A stretch of 64,000 nt of DNA. It comes from Variovorax sp. V93 (lineage in GTDB: Bacteria; Pseudomonadota; Gammaproteobacteria; Burkholderiales; Burkholderiaceae_C). Below the pieces are notes generated by a model. The model had not been told where the DNA came from, searched no databases, and saw only the letters and a program-made list of their open reading frames with translations. Of the stretch, positions 7,822 to 17,076 are shown in pieces (positions within the stretch are counted from its first letter, which is position 1; every line of letters begins with the position of its first letter). The stretch spans positions 682,001-746,000 of the forward strand of contig NZ_AP028669.1 in assembly GCF_041154485.1 (NCBI RefSeq). The letters are read 5' to 3'. Made by a program: the position numbers and the translations under genes.

Positions 7822-8307
7822 ATGGCCAATTACACGAACACCGCGGACACCGCCACCACCGAAGACGTGGTCAAGGTGCTGAACGATCTTCTGGAGAACT
7901 CGCGCGACGGCGAATACGGTTTCCGCGCCTGCGCCGAGGAGGTGGATTCCCCGCAGCTCAAGCAGGTCTTCCAAAGCCGCTCGGCCGAGTGCGCCAAGGC
8001 CGCGGCAGAGCTGGTCCAGCTCATCCAGCGTTTCGGCGGCTCGCCCGACAAGGGCGGCACGGCGACCGGTGCCATGCACCGCGGCTGGGTGCACGTGAAG
8101 GGCTCGGTGGGCGCCAACAGCGCGCTCTCCATGCTCGAGGAATGCGAGCGCGGTGAAGACGCCGCGGTGGCGCGCTACCGCAAGGCGCTGAAGGAAGACC
8201 TGCCGGCCGACGTGCGCGCCGTGATCCAGCAGCAGGCCGATGGCGCCAAGCGCAACCACGACCAGATCAAGCGGCTGCGCGACGAGATGCGCAGCAAGAG
8301 CAAGTAA
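7822..8307 (+). CDS. PA2169-family four-helix-bundle protein (DUF2383)
   Basis: A 161-residue protein matching the PA2169/DUF2383 family: VVKVLNDLLENSRDGEYGFR, RSAECAKAAAELVQLIQRFG, GAMHRGWVHVKG and EECERGEDAAVARYRKAL are typical of this ferritin-like four-helix bundle. The Glu/His-bearing helices suggest a possible metal site, but the function of the family is unknown; it often appears in stress-responsive loci. An ATG eight codons upstream gives a longer version (MRHTKESDM), but GAAGGAG immediately precedes the chosen ATG. It is followed 65 bases later by gph in the same direction. Confidence 0.85.
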   Translation: MANYTNTADTATTEDVVKVLNDLLENSRDGEYGFRACAEEVDSPQLKQVFQSRSAECAKAAAELVQLIQRFGGSPDKGGTATGAMHRGWVHVKGSVGANSALSMLEECERGEDAAVARYRKALKEDLPADVRAVIQQQADGAKRNHDQIKRLRDEMRSKSK

Positions 8308-8372
8308 GGGGCTGCGCCGCCCGGCGGGGCCGCACGGGGCAAAATGGACGGCGTCCTGCAACTCCGGCGGCC

Positions 8373-9086
8373 TTGCCCTTGACCTCCATTCACCACGACC
8401 TCACGCGCTTCGATGCCGCCATCGTCGATCTCGACGGCACCATGGTCGACACCCTCGGCGATTTTGCGGTGTCGCTCAACCACATGCTGGGCGACCTTTC
8501 GCTGCCGCCGGTGGCGCCGGCCGCCATCGAGAAGATGGTGGGCAAGGGATCGGAGCACCTGATTCTCTCGGCACTCGCGCATGCGATGCCGTCCGCCGGC
8601 GCGGCGTCCGAGAGGGCCGACGCGCGGGCGCTCTTCGACCGGGCCTGGGAGCGTTATCAGCACCACTACCTGGCCATCAACGGACAGCATTCGGCGGTGT
8701 ACCCGGGCGTGGTCGAAGGGTTGAAGGCGCTGCGCTCGCGCGGCCTGCGCCTGGCCTGCCTCACCAACAAGCCGACCTCGTTCGCCAAGCCGCTGCTGGC
8801 GGCGAAGGGGCTCGACGGCTTTTTCGACTTCGCGTTCGGCGGGGATGCCTTTGCAACGAAGAAGCCCGACCCGCTGCCACTCCTGAAGACCTGCGAAGCG
8901 CTGGGCACCGCGCCCGCGCGCACGCTGATGATCGGCGATTCCAGCAACGACGCCAAGGCCGCGCGCGCCGCGGGCTGCCCGGTGGTGCTGGTCACTTACG
9001 GCTACAACCACGGCGAACCGGTGCGCGGCGTCGATGCCGACGGCTTCGTGGACTCGCTCGCCGACATCGACCGAAGCGTTTCCTGA
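8373..9086 (+). CDS. gph: Phosphoglycolate phosphatase, HAD superfamily
   Basis: A 237-residue HAD hydrolase that removes the phosphate from 2-phosphoglycolate formed during DNA repair or oxygenation reactions. Motif I is DLDGTMVDT (nucleophile Asp19, acid Asp21), motif II is CLTNKPT, the motif III lysine lies in ATKKPDPLP, and motif IV is MIGDSSNDAKAA. The cap domain lies between motifs I and II. No ATG is available in frame near the 5' end, so a TTG start is used; a second TTG two codons on is an alternative. gph commonly precedes trpE in this group. Here a minus-strand gene separates them, so it is probably not in the trp transcript. Confidence 0.88.
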   Translation: MPLTSIHHDLTRFDAAIVDLDGTMVDTLGDFAVSLNHMLGDLSLPPVAPAAIEKMVGKGSEHLILSALAHAMPSAGAASERADARALFDRAWERYQHHYLAINGQHSAVYPGVVEGLKALRSRGLRLACLTNKPTSFAKPLLAAKGLDGFFDFAFGGDAFATKKPDPLPLLKTCEALGTAPARTLMIGDSSNDAKAARAAGCPVVLVTYGYNHGEPVRGVDADGFVDSLADIDRSVS

Positions 9087-9097
9087 CAGCGCCGCGG

Positions 9098-9700
9098 CTA
9101 CTTGCCGAGCAGCGCGTCCTTGAGCTTCCAATCGGCCGGCGCCGGCCCGAGCCAGATGCGCAGCAGCGCGTTGAAGAATGCCGGCTCCTTCACCGGATCG
9201 GGCTGCGGCACGCCGCGCACCGTCACCAGCGTGCCCGTGCCGGGCAGCCAGTCGATGGTGAAGGTGTCGCCGGCCTTGAGCTGTTTCTGGTCGGAGAACA
9301 TCCGGCCCATGCGCAGCAGCCCCGGAATGAGGTTGACCATTTCGCTCTTGGGCGAATTCTCTTCCACGCCCTTGGTGAAGAACCTGCCCAGCTCGTCGGC
9401 ATCGATGTCGCGCAGCATGGTGATGGCCACGCGCTTGGGCCCGGGCGCGGCCAGCGCCTCCTCGGGCGTGGAGACCTTCTTGCCGACGTACAGCCCCGCC
9501 GCGTACACCTTGAAGACCGCCTTGTAGCGCACCCCCGCGCCGTTGAGCTGCAGGGTGCTGCCGCGCAGGTCGAGGGTGTCGTTCAGCTTGACGCCGGCCA
9601 CATCGACCTGCGCGGCCGAGGCGCCGAGCGCGAACCAGGCGCAGGCCAGCACGGCCAGGCGGGAGAACGACAGGGTCGGGAGCGAAAGGGCAGCGGGCAC
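9098..9700 (-). CDS. Periplasmic chalcone isomerase-like protein
   Basis: A 200-residue exported protein. The GTG start is chosen because AAGGAAG sits 4 bases before it and the product then begins with a signal peptide, VPAALSLPTLSFSRLAVLAC, ending about ASA-AQ. The mature part starts VDVAGVKLNDTLDLRG and contains VRYKAVFKVYAAGLYVGKK and DIDADELGRFF, typical of the bacterial chalcone-isomerase-like family (CHI_2). Bacterial members are not linked to flavonoids and may bind fatty-acid-like ligands. The gene lies opposite to its flanking genes, between gph and the trp operon, and its upstream side carries a perfect 14-bp palindrome. Confidence 0.82.
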   Translation of the reverse strand: MPAALSLPTLSFSRLAVLACAWFALGASAAQVDVAGVKLNDTLDLRGSTLQLNGAGVRYKAVFKVYAAGLYVGKKVSTPEEALAAPGPKRVAITMLRDIDADELGRFFTKGVEENSPKSEMVNLIPGLLRMGRMFSDQKQLKAGDTFTIDWLPGTGTLVTVRGVPQPDPVKEPAFFNALLRIWLGPAPADWKLKDALLGK

Positions 9701-9717
9701 GTGGCTTCCTTGATTTG

Positions 9718-9731
9718 CGAACGATCGTTCG
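9718..9731. promoter_or_regulatory. Perfect 14-bp palindrome upstream of the chalcone isomerase-like gene
   Basis: CGAACGATCGTTCG reads identically on both strands and lies 18-31 bases upstream of the GTG start on the minus strand. Its form resembles operators of TetR-family repressors. No TetR gene lies in this window, so any partner would be encoded elsewhere. It could equally touch divergent trp transcription. Confidence 0.45.
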
Positions 9732-9825
9732 AATGTATCTTTTCGTTTTACTCGCGGTCTTCGGGGGAACCCTGAAGGCGGCAGTTGCACCCGGCGGCGT
9801 TTTCGTGGGCTAAACTCCACGCTCC

Positions 9826-9909
9826 ATGTTCGTTCATCACATCATTCAAACAGGTGAAGGCAGCCGGGGAGCCTGGCCCTGGCGTCGCCATACATCGCTG
9901 ACTGTTTGA
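9826..9909 (+). CDS. trpL: Candidate trp leader peptide (27 residues)
   Basis: A short frame 117 bases before trpE encodes MFVHHIIQTGEGSRGAWPWR, then RHTSLTV and stop. Two Trp codons lie close together (codons 17 and 19, at 9874 and 9880), as expected of a leader peptide for ribosome-mediated attenuation. RNA downstream can fold in mutually exclusive ways (see the attenuator entry). No clear Shine-Dalgarno precedes the ATG, so translation may be weak or leaderless. Trp is a rare residue, making this pair in the trp leader region unlikely by chance. Confidence 0.65.
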   Translation: MFVHHIIQTGEGSRGAWPWRRHTSLTV

Positions 9910-9952
9910 TTGCACGGCGCACGCCGTGCGCCCGCGGCACCGGATCGCTTTT
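9881..9952 (+). promoter_or_regulatory. Candidate trp operon attenuator
   Basis: GGCGTCGCC (9881-9889), which overlaps the second Trp codon, can pair with GGCGCACGCC (9916-9925) with one bulged base. Alternatively GCACGGCG/CGCCGTGC (9912-9929) folds on itself, or CCGTGC (9924-9929) pairs with GCACCGG (9937-9943) just before a TTTT (9949-9952). These shared segments are the usual layout of antiterminator and terminator structures. The terminator-like stem is short and its U-run interrupted, so the call rests on the combination with the Trp-codon leader. Confidence 0.5.
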
Positions 9953-10026
9953 CTCGACTCCGGGCCACCAGTGAATGACCTTGCCGCCGGCCAAGAAGCG
10001 CCGGCAGGCAACTGGAGAACGAATCC

Positions 10027-11529
10027 GTGATCACCGAACTTGAATTCAAGAGCCTCAGCGCCCGGGGCTACAACCGCATTCCGCTGATGGCCGAGGCCTT
10101 TGCGGACCTCGAAACGCCTCTTTCCCTCTATCTGAAGCTCGCCCATTCGCAAGGCGGCGGCAAGCACAGCTTTTTGCTCGAATCGGTGGTGGGCGGCGAG
10201 CGCTTCGGGCGCTACAGCTTCATCGGCCTGCCGGCGCGGACCTTGCTGCGTGCCACCGGCTTCGGCGCCGAGGCCGTCACCGAGGTGGTGACCGACGGCC
10301 AGGTGGTCGAGACGGCCGCGGGCAATCCGCTGGACTTCATTGCCGAATACCAGAAGCGCTTCAAGGTGGCACTGCGGCCCGGCCTGCCGCGTTTCTGCGG
10401 CGGCCTCGCGGGCTACTTCGGCTACGACACCGTGCGCCACATCGAACGCAAGCTCGAAAAAAGCTGCCCGCCCGATGCGCTGGGCTGCCCCGACATCCTG
10501 CTGCTGCAGTGCGAGGAACTGGCGGTCATCGACAACCTGTCGGGCAAGCTCTACCTGATCGTCTATGCCGACCCGAAGCAGCCGGAGGCCTACGCCGCGG
10601 GCAAGCGCCGCCTGCGTGAGCTGAAGGAAAAGCTCAAGTATTCGGTGAGCGCGCCCGTCGTGAAGCCCACGCAGCCGCATCCGCCCGAGCGCAGCTTCGC
10701 CAAGGCCGACTACCTGGCGGCCGTGGAGCGCGCCAAGGAAATGATCGCCGCCGGCGACTTCATGCAGGTGCAGGTGGGCCAGCGCATCAGCAAGCGCTAC
10801 ACCGAGTCGCCGCTGTCGCTGTACCGCGCGCTGCGTTCGCTGAACCCGTCTCCCTACATGTACTACTACCACCTGGGCGATTTCCACGTGGTGGGCGCCT
10901 CGCCCGAGATCCTGGTGCGCCAGGAGAACACGGGAGACGGCGAGCAGAAGATCACCATCCGCCCGCTGGCCGGCACACGCCCGCGCGGCGCCTCGCTCGA
11001 ACTCGACAAGGCGGCCGAGGAAGAACTCATCAACGACCCGAAGGAGCGCGCCGAGCACGTGATGCTGATCGACCTCGCGCGCAACGACATCGGCCGCATC
11101 GCCAAGACCGGCACCGTCAAGGTGACCGAGGCCTTCGCGGTGGAGCGCTACAGCCACGTGATGCATATCGTGAGCAACGTCGAAGGCACGCTGAAGGACG
11201 GCATGACCGCCATCGACGTGCTCAAGGCCACCTTCCCGGCCGGCACGCTCACCGGCGCACCCAAGGTGCATGCGATGGAACTCATCGACCAGCTCGAGCC
11301 CACCAAGCGCGGCCTGTACGGCGGCGCCTGCGGCTACATCAGCTACGCGGGCGACATGGACGTGGCCATCGCCATCCGCACCGGCATCGTGAAGGACCAG
11401 ATGCTGCACGTGCAGGCCGCGGCCGGCGTGGTCGCCGATTCGGTGCCCGAGCTGGAGTGGAAAGAAACCGAGGCCAAGGCGCGCGCACTGCTGCGGGCGG
11501 CCGAACTGGTCGAGGAGGGGCTGGAATGA
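10027..11529 (+). CDS. trpE: Anthranilate synthase component I
   Basis: A 500-residue enzyme that converts chorismate to anthranilate using ammonia from TrpG, the first step of tryptophan synthesis. The N-terminal domain carries the feedback-site motif LLES (residues 50-53), predicting inhibition by Trp. The chorismate-binding domain has [39 protein letters not shown] and [18 protein letters not shown]. The start is GTG, with GGAGAA upstream. The leader peptide and attenuator precede it. Its stop overlaps the next ATG (ATGA), coupling it to an unrelated small gene rather than directly to trpG. Confidence 0.97.
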   Translation: MITELEFKSLSARGYNRIPLMAEAFADLETPLSLYLKLAHSQGGGKHSFLLESVVGGERFGRYSFIGLPARTLLRATGFGAEAVTEVVTDGQVVETAAGNPLDFIAEYQKRFKVALRPGLPRFCGGLAGYFGYDTVRHIERKLEKSCPPDALGCPDILLLQCEELAVIDNLSGKLYLIVYADPKQPEAYAAGKRRLRELKEKLKYSVSAPVVKPTQPHPPERSFAKADYLAAVERAKEMIAAGDFMQVQVGQRISKRYTESPLSLYRALRSLNPSPYMYYYHLGDFHVVGASPEILVRQENTGDGEQKITIRPLAGTRPRGASLELDKAAEEELINDPKERAEHVMLIDLARNDIGRIAKTGTVKVTEAFAVERYSHVMHIVSNVEGTLKDGMTAIDVLKATFPAGTLTGAPKVHAMELIDQLEPTKRGLYGGACGYISYAGDMDVAIAIRTGIVKDQMLHVQAAAGVVADSVPELEWKETEAKARALLRAAELVEEGLE

Positions 11530-11918
11530 GCAACGTACCCGACATCCAGAACGACTTCTCGCACGAGATCATCGGCGCCGCCGTCGAGGTGCAGCGCGTG
11601 CTCGGTACGGGCCTTGGCGAGGACGCCTACGCGGCCGCGCTGGCCATCGAACTCGCCGAGCGCGAGATCGGCTTCGCGCAGGGCGTGGCACTCTCGGCCA
11701 GCTACAAGGGCCGCTCGCTCGGCGAGGTGTACCGCGCGGGCTTCGTGGTCGAGCAGTCGGCCATCGTCGAGCTCAAGGCGGTCGACGTGCTGACCGACCT
11801 GCACCGCGCGCAGGTGCTCGCCGCGCTGCGCCTCTCGGGCCTCAAGCTGGGCCTTCTGATCAACTTCAACGTGTTCCCCGTCGTCAAGGGCGTGCACCGG
11901 ATTGTGAGCAAGCCATGA
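11526..11918 (+). CDS. GxxExxY protein (PD-(D/E)XK nuclease-like family) inside the trp operon
   Basis: A 130-residue protein with the family signature GLGEDAY (Gly29, Glu32, Tyr35). A downstream IVELKAVD segment (Glu82-x-Lys84) resembles the ExK half of a PD-(D/E)XK nuclease core, with [16 protein letters not shown] following. This family is widespread and of unknown function, with a nuclease-like fold suggested. Both ends overlap the neighbours by four bases (ATGA with trpE and with trpG), so it is fully embedded and probably translated with them. It has no known place in tryptophan synthesis; acquisition between trpE and trpG is the simplest reading. Confidence 0.82.
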   Translation: MSNVPDIQNDFSHEIIGAAVEVQRVLGTGLGEDAYAAALAIELAEREIGFAQGVALSASYKGRSLGEVYRAGFVVEQSAIVELKAVDVLTDLHRAQVLAALRLSGLKLGLLINFNVFPVVKGVHRIVSKP

Positions 11919-12499
11919 AACTGCTGATGATCGACAACTACGATTCCTTCACCTACAACATCGTCCAGTACCTGGGCGAGCTGGGTGCGGACGTGCAGGT
12001 GCACCGCAACGACGAGATCACGGTGGCGCAGATCGGCGAGCTGATCGCTTCCGGCGTGACCCGGCTCGTGGTGTCGCCGGGGCCTTGCTCGCCGGCGGAA
12101 GCGGGCGTTTCGGTGGCGGCCATCACGGAGTTCGCGGGCAAGCTGCCGATCCTCGGCGTCTGCCTGGGCCACCAGGCCATCGGCGCGGCCTTCGGCGGCA
12201 GGATCGTGCGCGCGCAGCAGCTGATGCACGGCAAGACCAGCGAGATCACGACCACGCGCGAAGGCGTGTTCGCGGGGCTGCCCGAGAAGTTCATCGTCAA
12301 CCGCTATCACTCGCTCTCCATCGAGCGCGAAAGCTGCCCGAAGGCGTTGGCGATCACCGCGTGGACCGACGACGGCGAGATCATGGGCGTGCGGCACACC
12401 GGCTTTGCGCATGACGTGCGCATCGAGGGCGTGCAGTTCCACCCCGAGTCGATCCTCACCGAGCATGGCCACGCCATGCTCAAGAACTTCCTGGACTGA
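11915..12499 (+). CDS. trpG: Anthranilate synthase component II (glutamine amidotransferase)
   Basis: A 194-residue class I glutamine amidotransferase that supplies ammonia to TrpE. Cys83 is the nucleophile in [10 protein letters not shown], with His176 and Glu178 in VQFHPESIL completing the triad; the oxyanion region is VVSPGPCSP. In many bacteria this subunit also serves 4-amino-4-deoxychorismate synthase. No dedicated pabA is seen in the window. The ATGA overlap with the GxxExxY gene implies translational coupling, and ltaE follows after six bases. Confidence 0.95.
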   Translation: MKLLMIDNYDSFTYNIVQYLGELGADVQVHRNDEITVAQIGELIASGVTRLVVSPGPCSPAEAGVSVAAITEFAGKLPILGVCLGHQAIGAAFGGRIVRAQQLMHGKTSEITTTREGVFAGLPEKFIVNRYHSLSIERESCPKALAITAWTDDGEIMGVRHTGFAHDVRIEGVQFHPESILTEHGHAMLKNFLD

Positions 12500-12505
12500 C
12501 CCGCC

Positions 12506-13564
12506 ATGACAGACCGCTCCTGCCTCGTCGACCTGCGCAGCGACACCGTCACGCAACCCACCCCGGCGATGCGCGAGGCCATGATGGCGGCGCCGCTCGG
12601 CGACGACGTCTTCGGCACTGACCCGAGCGTCAACGCGCTGCAGGAGAAGATCGCCGCGCTGCTGGGCTTCGAGGCGGCGCTGTTCGTGCCCACGGGCACG
12701 CAGAGCAACCTGTGCGCGATCCTTTCGCACTGCGGCCGCGGCGACGAGTACATCGTGGGCCAGCAGGCGCACTGCTACCGCTGGGAAGGCGGCGGCGCCG
12801 CGGTGTTCGGCAGCGTGCAGCCGCAGCCGCTCGACCATGCGCCCGACGGCACGCTGCCGCTGGCGCAGATCGAAGCGGCCATCAAGCCCGACGACGCGCA
12901 CTTCGCGCGCACGCGGCTGCTGGCGCTGGAGAACACGCTGGGCGGCAAGCTGCTGCCGTTCGCGTACGTGCAGGCGGCGACCGATCTGGCCAAGCGCAAG
13001 GGGCTGCAGCGGCACCTCGATGGCGCGCGGCTTTTCAACGCTGCCACGGCGCAGGCCGCGTTGAACAAGCGCAGCGATATCCGCGCCGAGGCCCGCCGCA
13101 TCGCGCAGTGCTTCGACAGCGTGTCGGTCTGCTTCAGCAAGGGGCTGGGCGCACCCATCGGTTCGGCGCTGGTCGGTTCGCACGAGTTCATTGCGCGGGC
13201 GCACCGCATCCGCAAGATGGCGGGCGGCGGCATGCGCCAGGCGGGCCTGCTCGCCGCGGCGGCTTCGCATGCGCTCGATCACCACATCGATCGGCTCGCC
13301 GACGACCATGCACTCGCCCGGCGCCTGGCCGAGGGGCTGGAAGGCATCGAGGGACTGAAGGTCGAGACGCCGTACACGAACATCGTGTTCGTCGACCTCG
13401 CGGGCGCGGCGCAGGCGCGTTCGGCCGAACTGCTCGCGAGCCTCAACGGGCAGGGCATCCTTGCCACCGGGCTCTATCGGCTGCGCTTCGTGACGCACCT
13501 CGATGTCGATGCGGCCGGCGTGGACCGCGCCGTGGCGGCGATCCGCGGTTTCTTCAACGCCTGA
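12506..13564 (+). CDS. ltaE: Low-specificity L-threonine aldolase
   Basis: A 352-residue PLP enzyme cleaving threonine or related beta-hydroxy amino acids to glycine and an aldehyde. Family motifs are [19 protein letters not shown] at the start, [32 protein letters not shown] and the PLP-binding Lys212 in [12 protein letters not shown]. The ATG lies six bases after trpG, so it is part of the same transcript, although threonine cleavage is not part of tryptophan synthesis. A possible link is glycine/serine supply, serine being a substrate of TrpB; that is inference. A LysE-type exporter follows. Confidence 0.93.
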   Translation: MTDRSCLVDLRSDTVTQPTPAMREAMMAAPLGDDVFGTDPSVNALQEKIAALLGFEAALFVPTGTQSNLCAILSHCGRGDEYIVGQQAHCYRWEGGGAAVFGSVQPQPLDHAPDGTLPLAQIEAAIKPDDAHFARTRLLALENTLGGKLLPFAYVQAATDLAKRKGLQRHLDGARLFNAATAQAALNKRSDIRAEARRIAQCFDSVSVCFSKGLGAPIGSALVGSHEFIARAHRIRKMAGGGMRQAGLLAAAASHALDHHIDRLADDHALARRLAEGLEGIEGLKVETPYTNIVFVDLAGAAQARSAELLASLNGQGILATGLYRLRFVTHLDVDAAGVDRAVAAIRGFFNA

Positions 13565-13582
13565 ACCTCAAGGAGCCGTGCG

Positions 13583-14242
13583 ATGCCCGATCTTCCGCAT
13601 CTGCTCGCCTTCATCGCCGCCGGCTGGCTGCTGAACCTGACGCCGGGGCCCGACGTGCTCTACATCGTCGCCAACTCGCTGCGCTCCGGCGTGCGCGCGG
13701 GCATCGTCGGCGGCTTCGGCATCCTGACCGGCTGCTTTGTCCACATCTTCGCGGCGGCGGTTGGCGTCGGCACGTTGCTGGCCACCTCGGCGGCGGCCTT
13801 CGCGGTGCTCAAGTACGTCGGCGCGGCCTACCTGCTTTACCTGGGTGTGCGCATGGTGTTCTCACGCGCCAAGGCGCCGGCCGACCTGCAGCAGGCGGCG
13901 GCCGCATCGGACGGGCGCGGGCTCAGGGAGATCTTCCTGGGCGGCTTCTGGACCAATGTGCTGAACCCCAAGGTCGCCTTGTTCTTCCTGGCCTTCGTGC
14001 CGCAGTTCATCGCGCCGGACGCCGACAGCAAGGGCCTGTACTTCGTGCTGCTGGGCGTGCTGTTCAATCTCAATTCCATTCCCGTCATCGTGGGGTGGGC
14101 CGCGTTTGCCGGCTGGATGGCGCACCGCAGCGCCGTGCAGAAGGGCATGCACTGGCTCGACCGCGCGGCCGGCGTGCTGTTCATCGGCTTCGGCCTCAAG
14201 CTTGCATTCACGGACGCGCCGGCCGGACGCGTCGGCCCCTGA
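13583..14242 (+). CDS. LysE/RhtB-family amino acid exporter
   Basis: A 219-residue inner-membrane protein with about six hydrophobic segments. The N-terminal signature is [20 protein letters not shown] (the TPGPxxL motif of the family), followed by [14 protein letters not shown] and [32 protein letters not shown] is the second-half signature. Such proteins export amino acids such as threonine, homoserine, lysine or arginine by proton exchange; the substrate cannot be read from sequence. Coupling with ltaE suggests relief of threonine or a related amino acid. It lies between trpG and trpD in the same direction. Confidence 0.9.
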   Translation: MPDLPHLLAFIAAGWLLNLTPGPDVLYIVANSLRSGVRAGIVGGFGILTGCFVHIFAAAVGVGTLLATSAAAFAVLKYVGAAYLLYLGVRMVFSRAKAPADLQQAAAASDGRGLREIFLGGFWTNVLNPKVALFFLAFVPQFIAPDADSKGLYFVLLGVLFNLNSIPVIVGWAAFAGWMAHRSAVQKGMHWLDRAAGVLFIGFGLKLAFTDAPAGRVGP

Positions 14243-14262
14243 AAACACCGAGGAGACTCTTC

Positions 14263-15288
14263 ATGATCACCCCCCAGGAAGCGCTCCAGCGCACCATCGA
14301 GCACCGCGAGGTGTTCCACGACGAAATGCTGCACATCGTGCGGCTCATCATGAGCGGCGAGTGCTCGCCCGTGATGATGGCGGCGCTGATCACCGGCCTG
14401 CGCGTCAAGAAGGAGACCATCGGCGAGATCACCGCGGCCGCGCAGGTGATGCGCGAGGTGTCGACCAAGGTGCCGGTGAAGGACACCACGCACCTGGTCG
14501 ACATCGTCGGCACCGGCGGCGATGGCTCGCACACCTTCAACATCTCGACCTGCTCGATGTTCGTCGCGGCCGCAGCGGGCGCCAAGGTCAGCAAGCACGG
14601 CGGGCGCAGCGTGTCGAGCAAGTCGGGCAGCGCCGACGTGCTGGAGTCGCTGGGGGTCAACATCAACCTGCAGCCCGAGCAGATCGCGCGCTCCATCGAG
14701 CAGGTGGGCATCGGCTTCATGTTCGCGCCCAACCACCATCCGGCCATGAAGAACGTCGCTCCCGTGCGCAAGGAACTCGGCATCAAGACCATCTTCAACA
14801 TCCTCGGGCCGCTGACCAATCCGGCGGGCGCGCCGAACATCCTGATGGGCGTGTTCCACCCCGACCTCGTGGGCATCCAGGTGCGCGCATTGCAGCGCCT
14901 GGGCACCGAGCACGCAATGGTGGTGTATGGCCGCGACGGCATGGACGAGATCTCGCTCGGCGCCGCCACCATGGTGGGCGAGCTCAAGGACGGCGAGATC
15001 CGCGAATACGAACTGCACCCCGAGGATTTCGGCTTTGCGATGTCGAGCAACCGCGCGCTGCGCGTGGAAACGCCCGAGCAGTCGAAGGCCATGCTGCTGG
15101 GGGTGCTCGACAATCAGGCCGGCCCGGCGCTTGACATCGTGCTGCTCAACGCCGGTGCGGCCCTGTACGCCGCCAACGTGGCCGATTCGATGGCCGCGGG
15201 CATCGAGCGTGCGCGCGAGGCCGTGGCATCGGGCGCGGCGCGTGCCAAGCTGACCGAACTGGTCAAGGCCTCCACGGCCGCCGCGTGA
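14263..15288 (+). CDS. trpD: Anthranilate phosphoribosyltransferase
   Basis: A 341-residue enzyme joining anthranilate to PRPP to give phosphoribosylanthranilate, the second pathway step. The PRPP loop is [32 protein letters not shown] and the anthranilate channel region [17 protein letters not shown] are characteristic. The ATG is preceded by GAGGAG. A much longer upstream frame runs through ltaE in another phase and is not used. It is separated from trpG by two non-trp genes but remains in the same direction with short gaps. trpC follows 29 bases later. Confidence 0.96.
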   Translation: MITPQEALQRTIEHREVFHDEMLHIVRLIMSGECSPVMMAALITGLRVKKETIGEITAAAQVMREVSTKVPVKDTTHLVDIVGTGGDGSHTFNISTCSMFVAAAAGAKVSKHGGRSVSSKSGSADVLESLGVNINLQPEQIARSIEQVGIGFMFAPNHHPAMKNVAPVRKELGIKTIFNILGPLTNPAGAPNILMGVFHPDLVGIQVRALQRLGTEHAMVVYGRDGMDEISLGAATMVGELKDGEIREYELHPEDFGFAMSSNRALRVETPEQSKAMLLGVLDNQAGPALDIVLLNAGAALYAANVADSMAAGIERAREAVASGAARAKLTELVKASTAAA

Positions 15289-15317
15289 AGCAGGAAAACA
15301 GCCAGGAACGCAGAAAA

Positions 15318-16118
15318 ATGTCCGACATCCTCGACAAGATCATTGCCGTCAAGCGGCAGGAAATTGCTGCAGCGCAGAAGAAAAGCCCGCTCGAAGCCGT
15401 GCGCTTCGACGCCGAAAGCCGCGTGCTGACGCGCGATTTCGAGGGCGCGCTGCGCGCCAAGATCGCCGCCGGCCATGCCGCGGTGATCGCCGAGGTCAAG
15501 AAGGCCAGCCCGAGCAAGGGCGTGCTGCGCGAAGACTTCATTCCCGCCGACATCGCGCAGAGCTATGCCGAGGGTGACGGCCAGGTCAGTGCGGCCTGCC
15601 TTTCGGTGCTGACCGACAGGCAGTTCTTCCAGGGCGGCGTCGACTACCTCAAGCAGGCCCGCGCCTCGTGCGACCTGCCCGTGCTGCGCAAGGACTTCAT
15701 CGTCGACGCCTACCAGGTGTACGAATCGCGCGCGATGGGGGCCGATGCCGTGCTGTTGATCGCCGCCTGCCTCGACGACGCGCAGATGAAGGACTACGAA
15801 GCCATCGCACGCGGGCTCGGCATGGCGGTGCTGGTCGAAGTGCACGATGCGGGCGAACTCGAGCGCGCGCTCAAGCTCAAGACGCCGCTCATCGGCGTGA
15901 ACAACCGCAACCTGCGCAACTTCGAGGTCTCGATCCAGGCCACCATCGACCTGCTGCCCAGGCTGCCGGCCGACCGGCTGGCCGTCACCGAATCAGGCAT
16001 CGCCACGCGCGAGGACGTCGCAACCTTGCGTGCGGCCGGCGTTCACGCCTTCCTGGTCGGCGAGGCCTTCATGCGCGCCAAGGAACCCGGCGAGGCGCTC
16101 GCCGCATTGTTCAAATGA
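15318..16118 (+). CDS. trpC: Indole-3-glycerol phosphate synthase
   Basis: A 266-residue TIM-barrel enzyme that closes the indole ring from carboxyphenylaminodeoxyribulose phosphate. Typical motifs are [11 protein letters not shown] (catalytic lysine region), [40 protein letters not shown] and IGVNNRNL, with [11 protein letters not shown] at the phosphate-binding end. An upstream in-frame ATG adds 11 charged residues; the chosen start [12 protein letters not shown] matches the usual family N-terminus. trpF, trpB and trpA are not in the window, so the pathway is split. The stop overlaps the ung start (ATGA). Confidence 0.95.
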   Translation: MSDILDKIIAVKRQEIAAAQKKSPLEAVRFDAESRVLTRDFEGALRAKIAAGHAAVIAEVKKASPSKGVLREDFIPADIAQSYAEGDGQVSAACLSVLTDRQFFQGGVDYLKQARASCDLPVLRKDFIVDAYQVYESRAMGADAVLLIAACLDDAQMKDYEAIARGLGMAVLVEVHDAGELERALKLKTPLIGVNNRNLRNFEVSIQATIDLLPRLPADRLAVTESGIATREDVATLRAAGVHAFLVGEAFMRAKEPGEALAALFK

Positions 16119-16834
16119 ACCGGCCCGATCAGCTGGCGAGCAGCGATCCCGCCGACTGGCCCGTCGCGCCGGGCTGGCAGCCGCTGGTGGACGGCTTCTT
16201 TGCCGGCATCGTGGGCCAGAAGCTGCGCAGCTTCCTGCGCGAGCGCCTCGATGCCGGCGCGGTCATCTTTCCGCCGCAGCCGCTGCGGGCCCTGGAGCTG
16301 ACACCGCCCGAAGACGTGCGCGTCGTCATCCTGGGGCAGGACCCGTACCACGGGCGCGGCCAGGCCGAAGGGCTCGCGTTCTCCGTGGCGCCCGGCGTGG
16401 CGCTGCCGCCGTCGCTGCGCAACATCTTCAAGGAGCTCCAGCGCGACCTGGGAACGCCACCGCCGCAGTTTCCGAACCCCGGTGGCAGCCTGGTGAAATG
16501 GGCCACCCACGGCGTGCTGCTGCTCAACACCTGCCTCACGGTCGAGGAAGGGCAGCCGGCCAGCCATTCCGGCCGCGGCTGGGAGGTGCTGACCGATGCG
16601 GTCATCCGCCACGTATCGGATGGCGAGAAACCTGTTGTTTTTATGCTCTGGGGCTCGCATGCCCAAAGTAAGCGTGCGTTGATCGATATTGGCCGCCATA
16701 AGGTGCTGATGTCGAATCATCCGTCGCCGCTTTCCGCGCTGCGCCCGCCCGTTCCGTTCATCGGCTGCGGCCACTTCGGCGAGGCGCGCGCCTGGCGGCT
16801 TGCGCACCAGCCGGGCGGCGAAATTCACGGATAA
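16115..16834 (+). CDS. ung: Uracil-DNA glycosylase, family 1
   Basis: A 239-residue base-excision-repair enzyme that removes uracil from DNA. The water-activating loop GQDPYHG holds catalytic Asp76, and the minor-groove loop NHPSPLSAL holds His202. The uracil pocket strand [10 protein letters not shown] supplies the Asn. It overlaps the trpC stop by four bases (ATGA) and is probably expressed from the trp transcript, a pairing seen in related bacteria but without an obvious pathway link. The tRNA-tuf promoter region follows. Confidence 0.95.
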   Translation: MNRPDQLASSDPADWPVAPGWQPLVDGFFAGIVGQKLRSFLRERLDAGAVIFPPQPLRALELTPPEDVRVVILGQDPYHGRGQAEGLAFSVAPGVALPPSLRNIFKELQRDLGTPPPQFPNPGGSLVKWATHGVLLLNTCLTVEEGQPASHSGRGWEVLTDAVIRHVSDGEKPVVFMLWGSHAQSKRALIDIGRHKVLMSNHPSPLSALRPPVPFIGCGHFGEARAWRLAHQPGGEIHG

Positions 16835-16883
16835 TGCCGGCTGTTTCGCCTCGTGCAGTTCCCCGCATCTTCTTGGTGCTGAG

Positions 16884-16913
16884 TTCTGCGTAGTCACAAA
16901 ACCGTGCTATATT
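16884..16913 (+). promoter_or_regulatory. Putative promoter of the tRNA-Tyr-Gly-Thr-tuf operon
   Basis: TATATT at 16908-16913 ends 12 bases before tRNA-Tyr and fits a -10 element. TTCTGC at 16884-16889 is a weak -35 candidate with an 18-base spacer. A strong stable-RNA promoter is expected here because the tRNAs, tuf and ribosomal protein genes follow without another obvious start, but the -35 is not convincing. Confidence 0.4.
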
Positions 16914-16925
16914 TCGAGGTTCGCC

Positions 16926-17011
16926 GGAGAGGTGGCCGAGTGGTTAATGGCAGCAGACTGTAAATCTGCCCTCTAACGAGTACGCTGGTTCGAATCCAGC
17001 CCTCTCCACCA
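16926..17011 (+). tRNA. tRNA-Tyr (anticodon GTA)
   Basis: Acceptor arms GGAGAGG and CCTCTCC pair fully, the anticodon loop CTGTAAA gives GTA, and a long variable arm (CCCTCTAACGAGTACGC region) marks it as a class II tRNA. The T arm contains GGTTCGAATCC. CCA is encoded. It heads the tRNA-tuf transcript. Confidence 0.97.
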
Positions 17012-17076
17012 GCGATGAATTTGGTTTCTAAGAGCGATTGGATCTAGCGCTTTGGGTGCCTTGAAGTGCCCCCGAT

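Noticed and set aside
9785..9816. TTGCAC and TAAACT as the trp promoter
   Set aside because: The spacer is about 20 bases, too long for confidence, so it is not listed as a feature.
12712..14262. Upstream extension of the trpD frame through ltaE
   Set aside because: The extension is Arg/Ala-rich shadow of ltaE and lysE in another frame; the ATG with a GAGGAG ribosome site gives the normal TrpD length.
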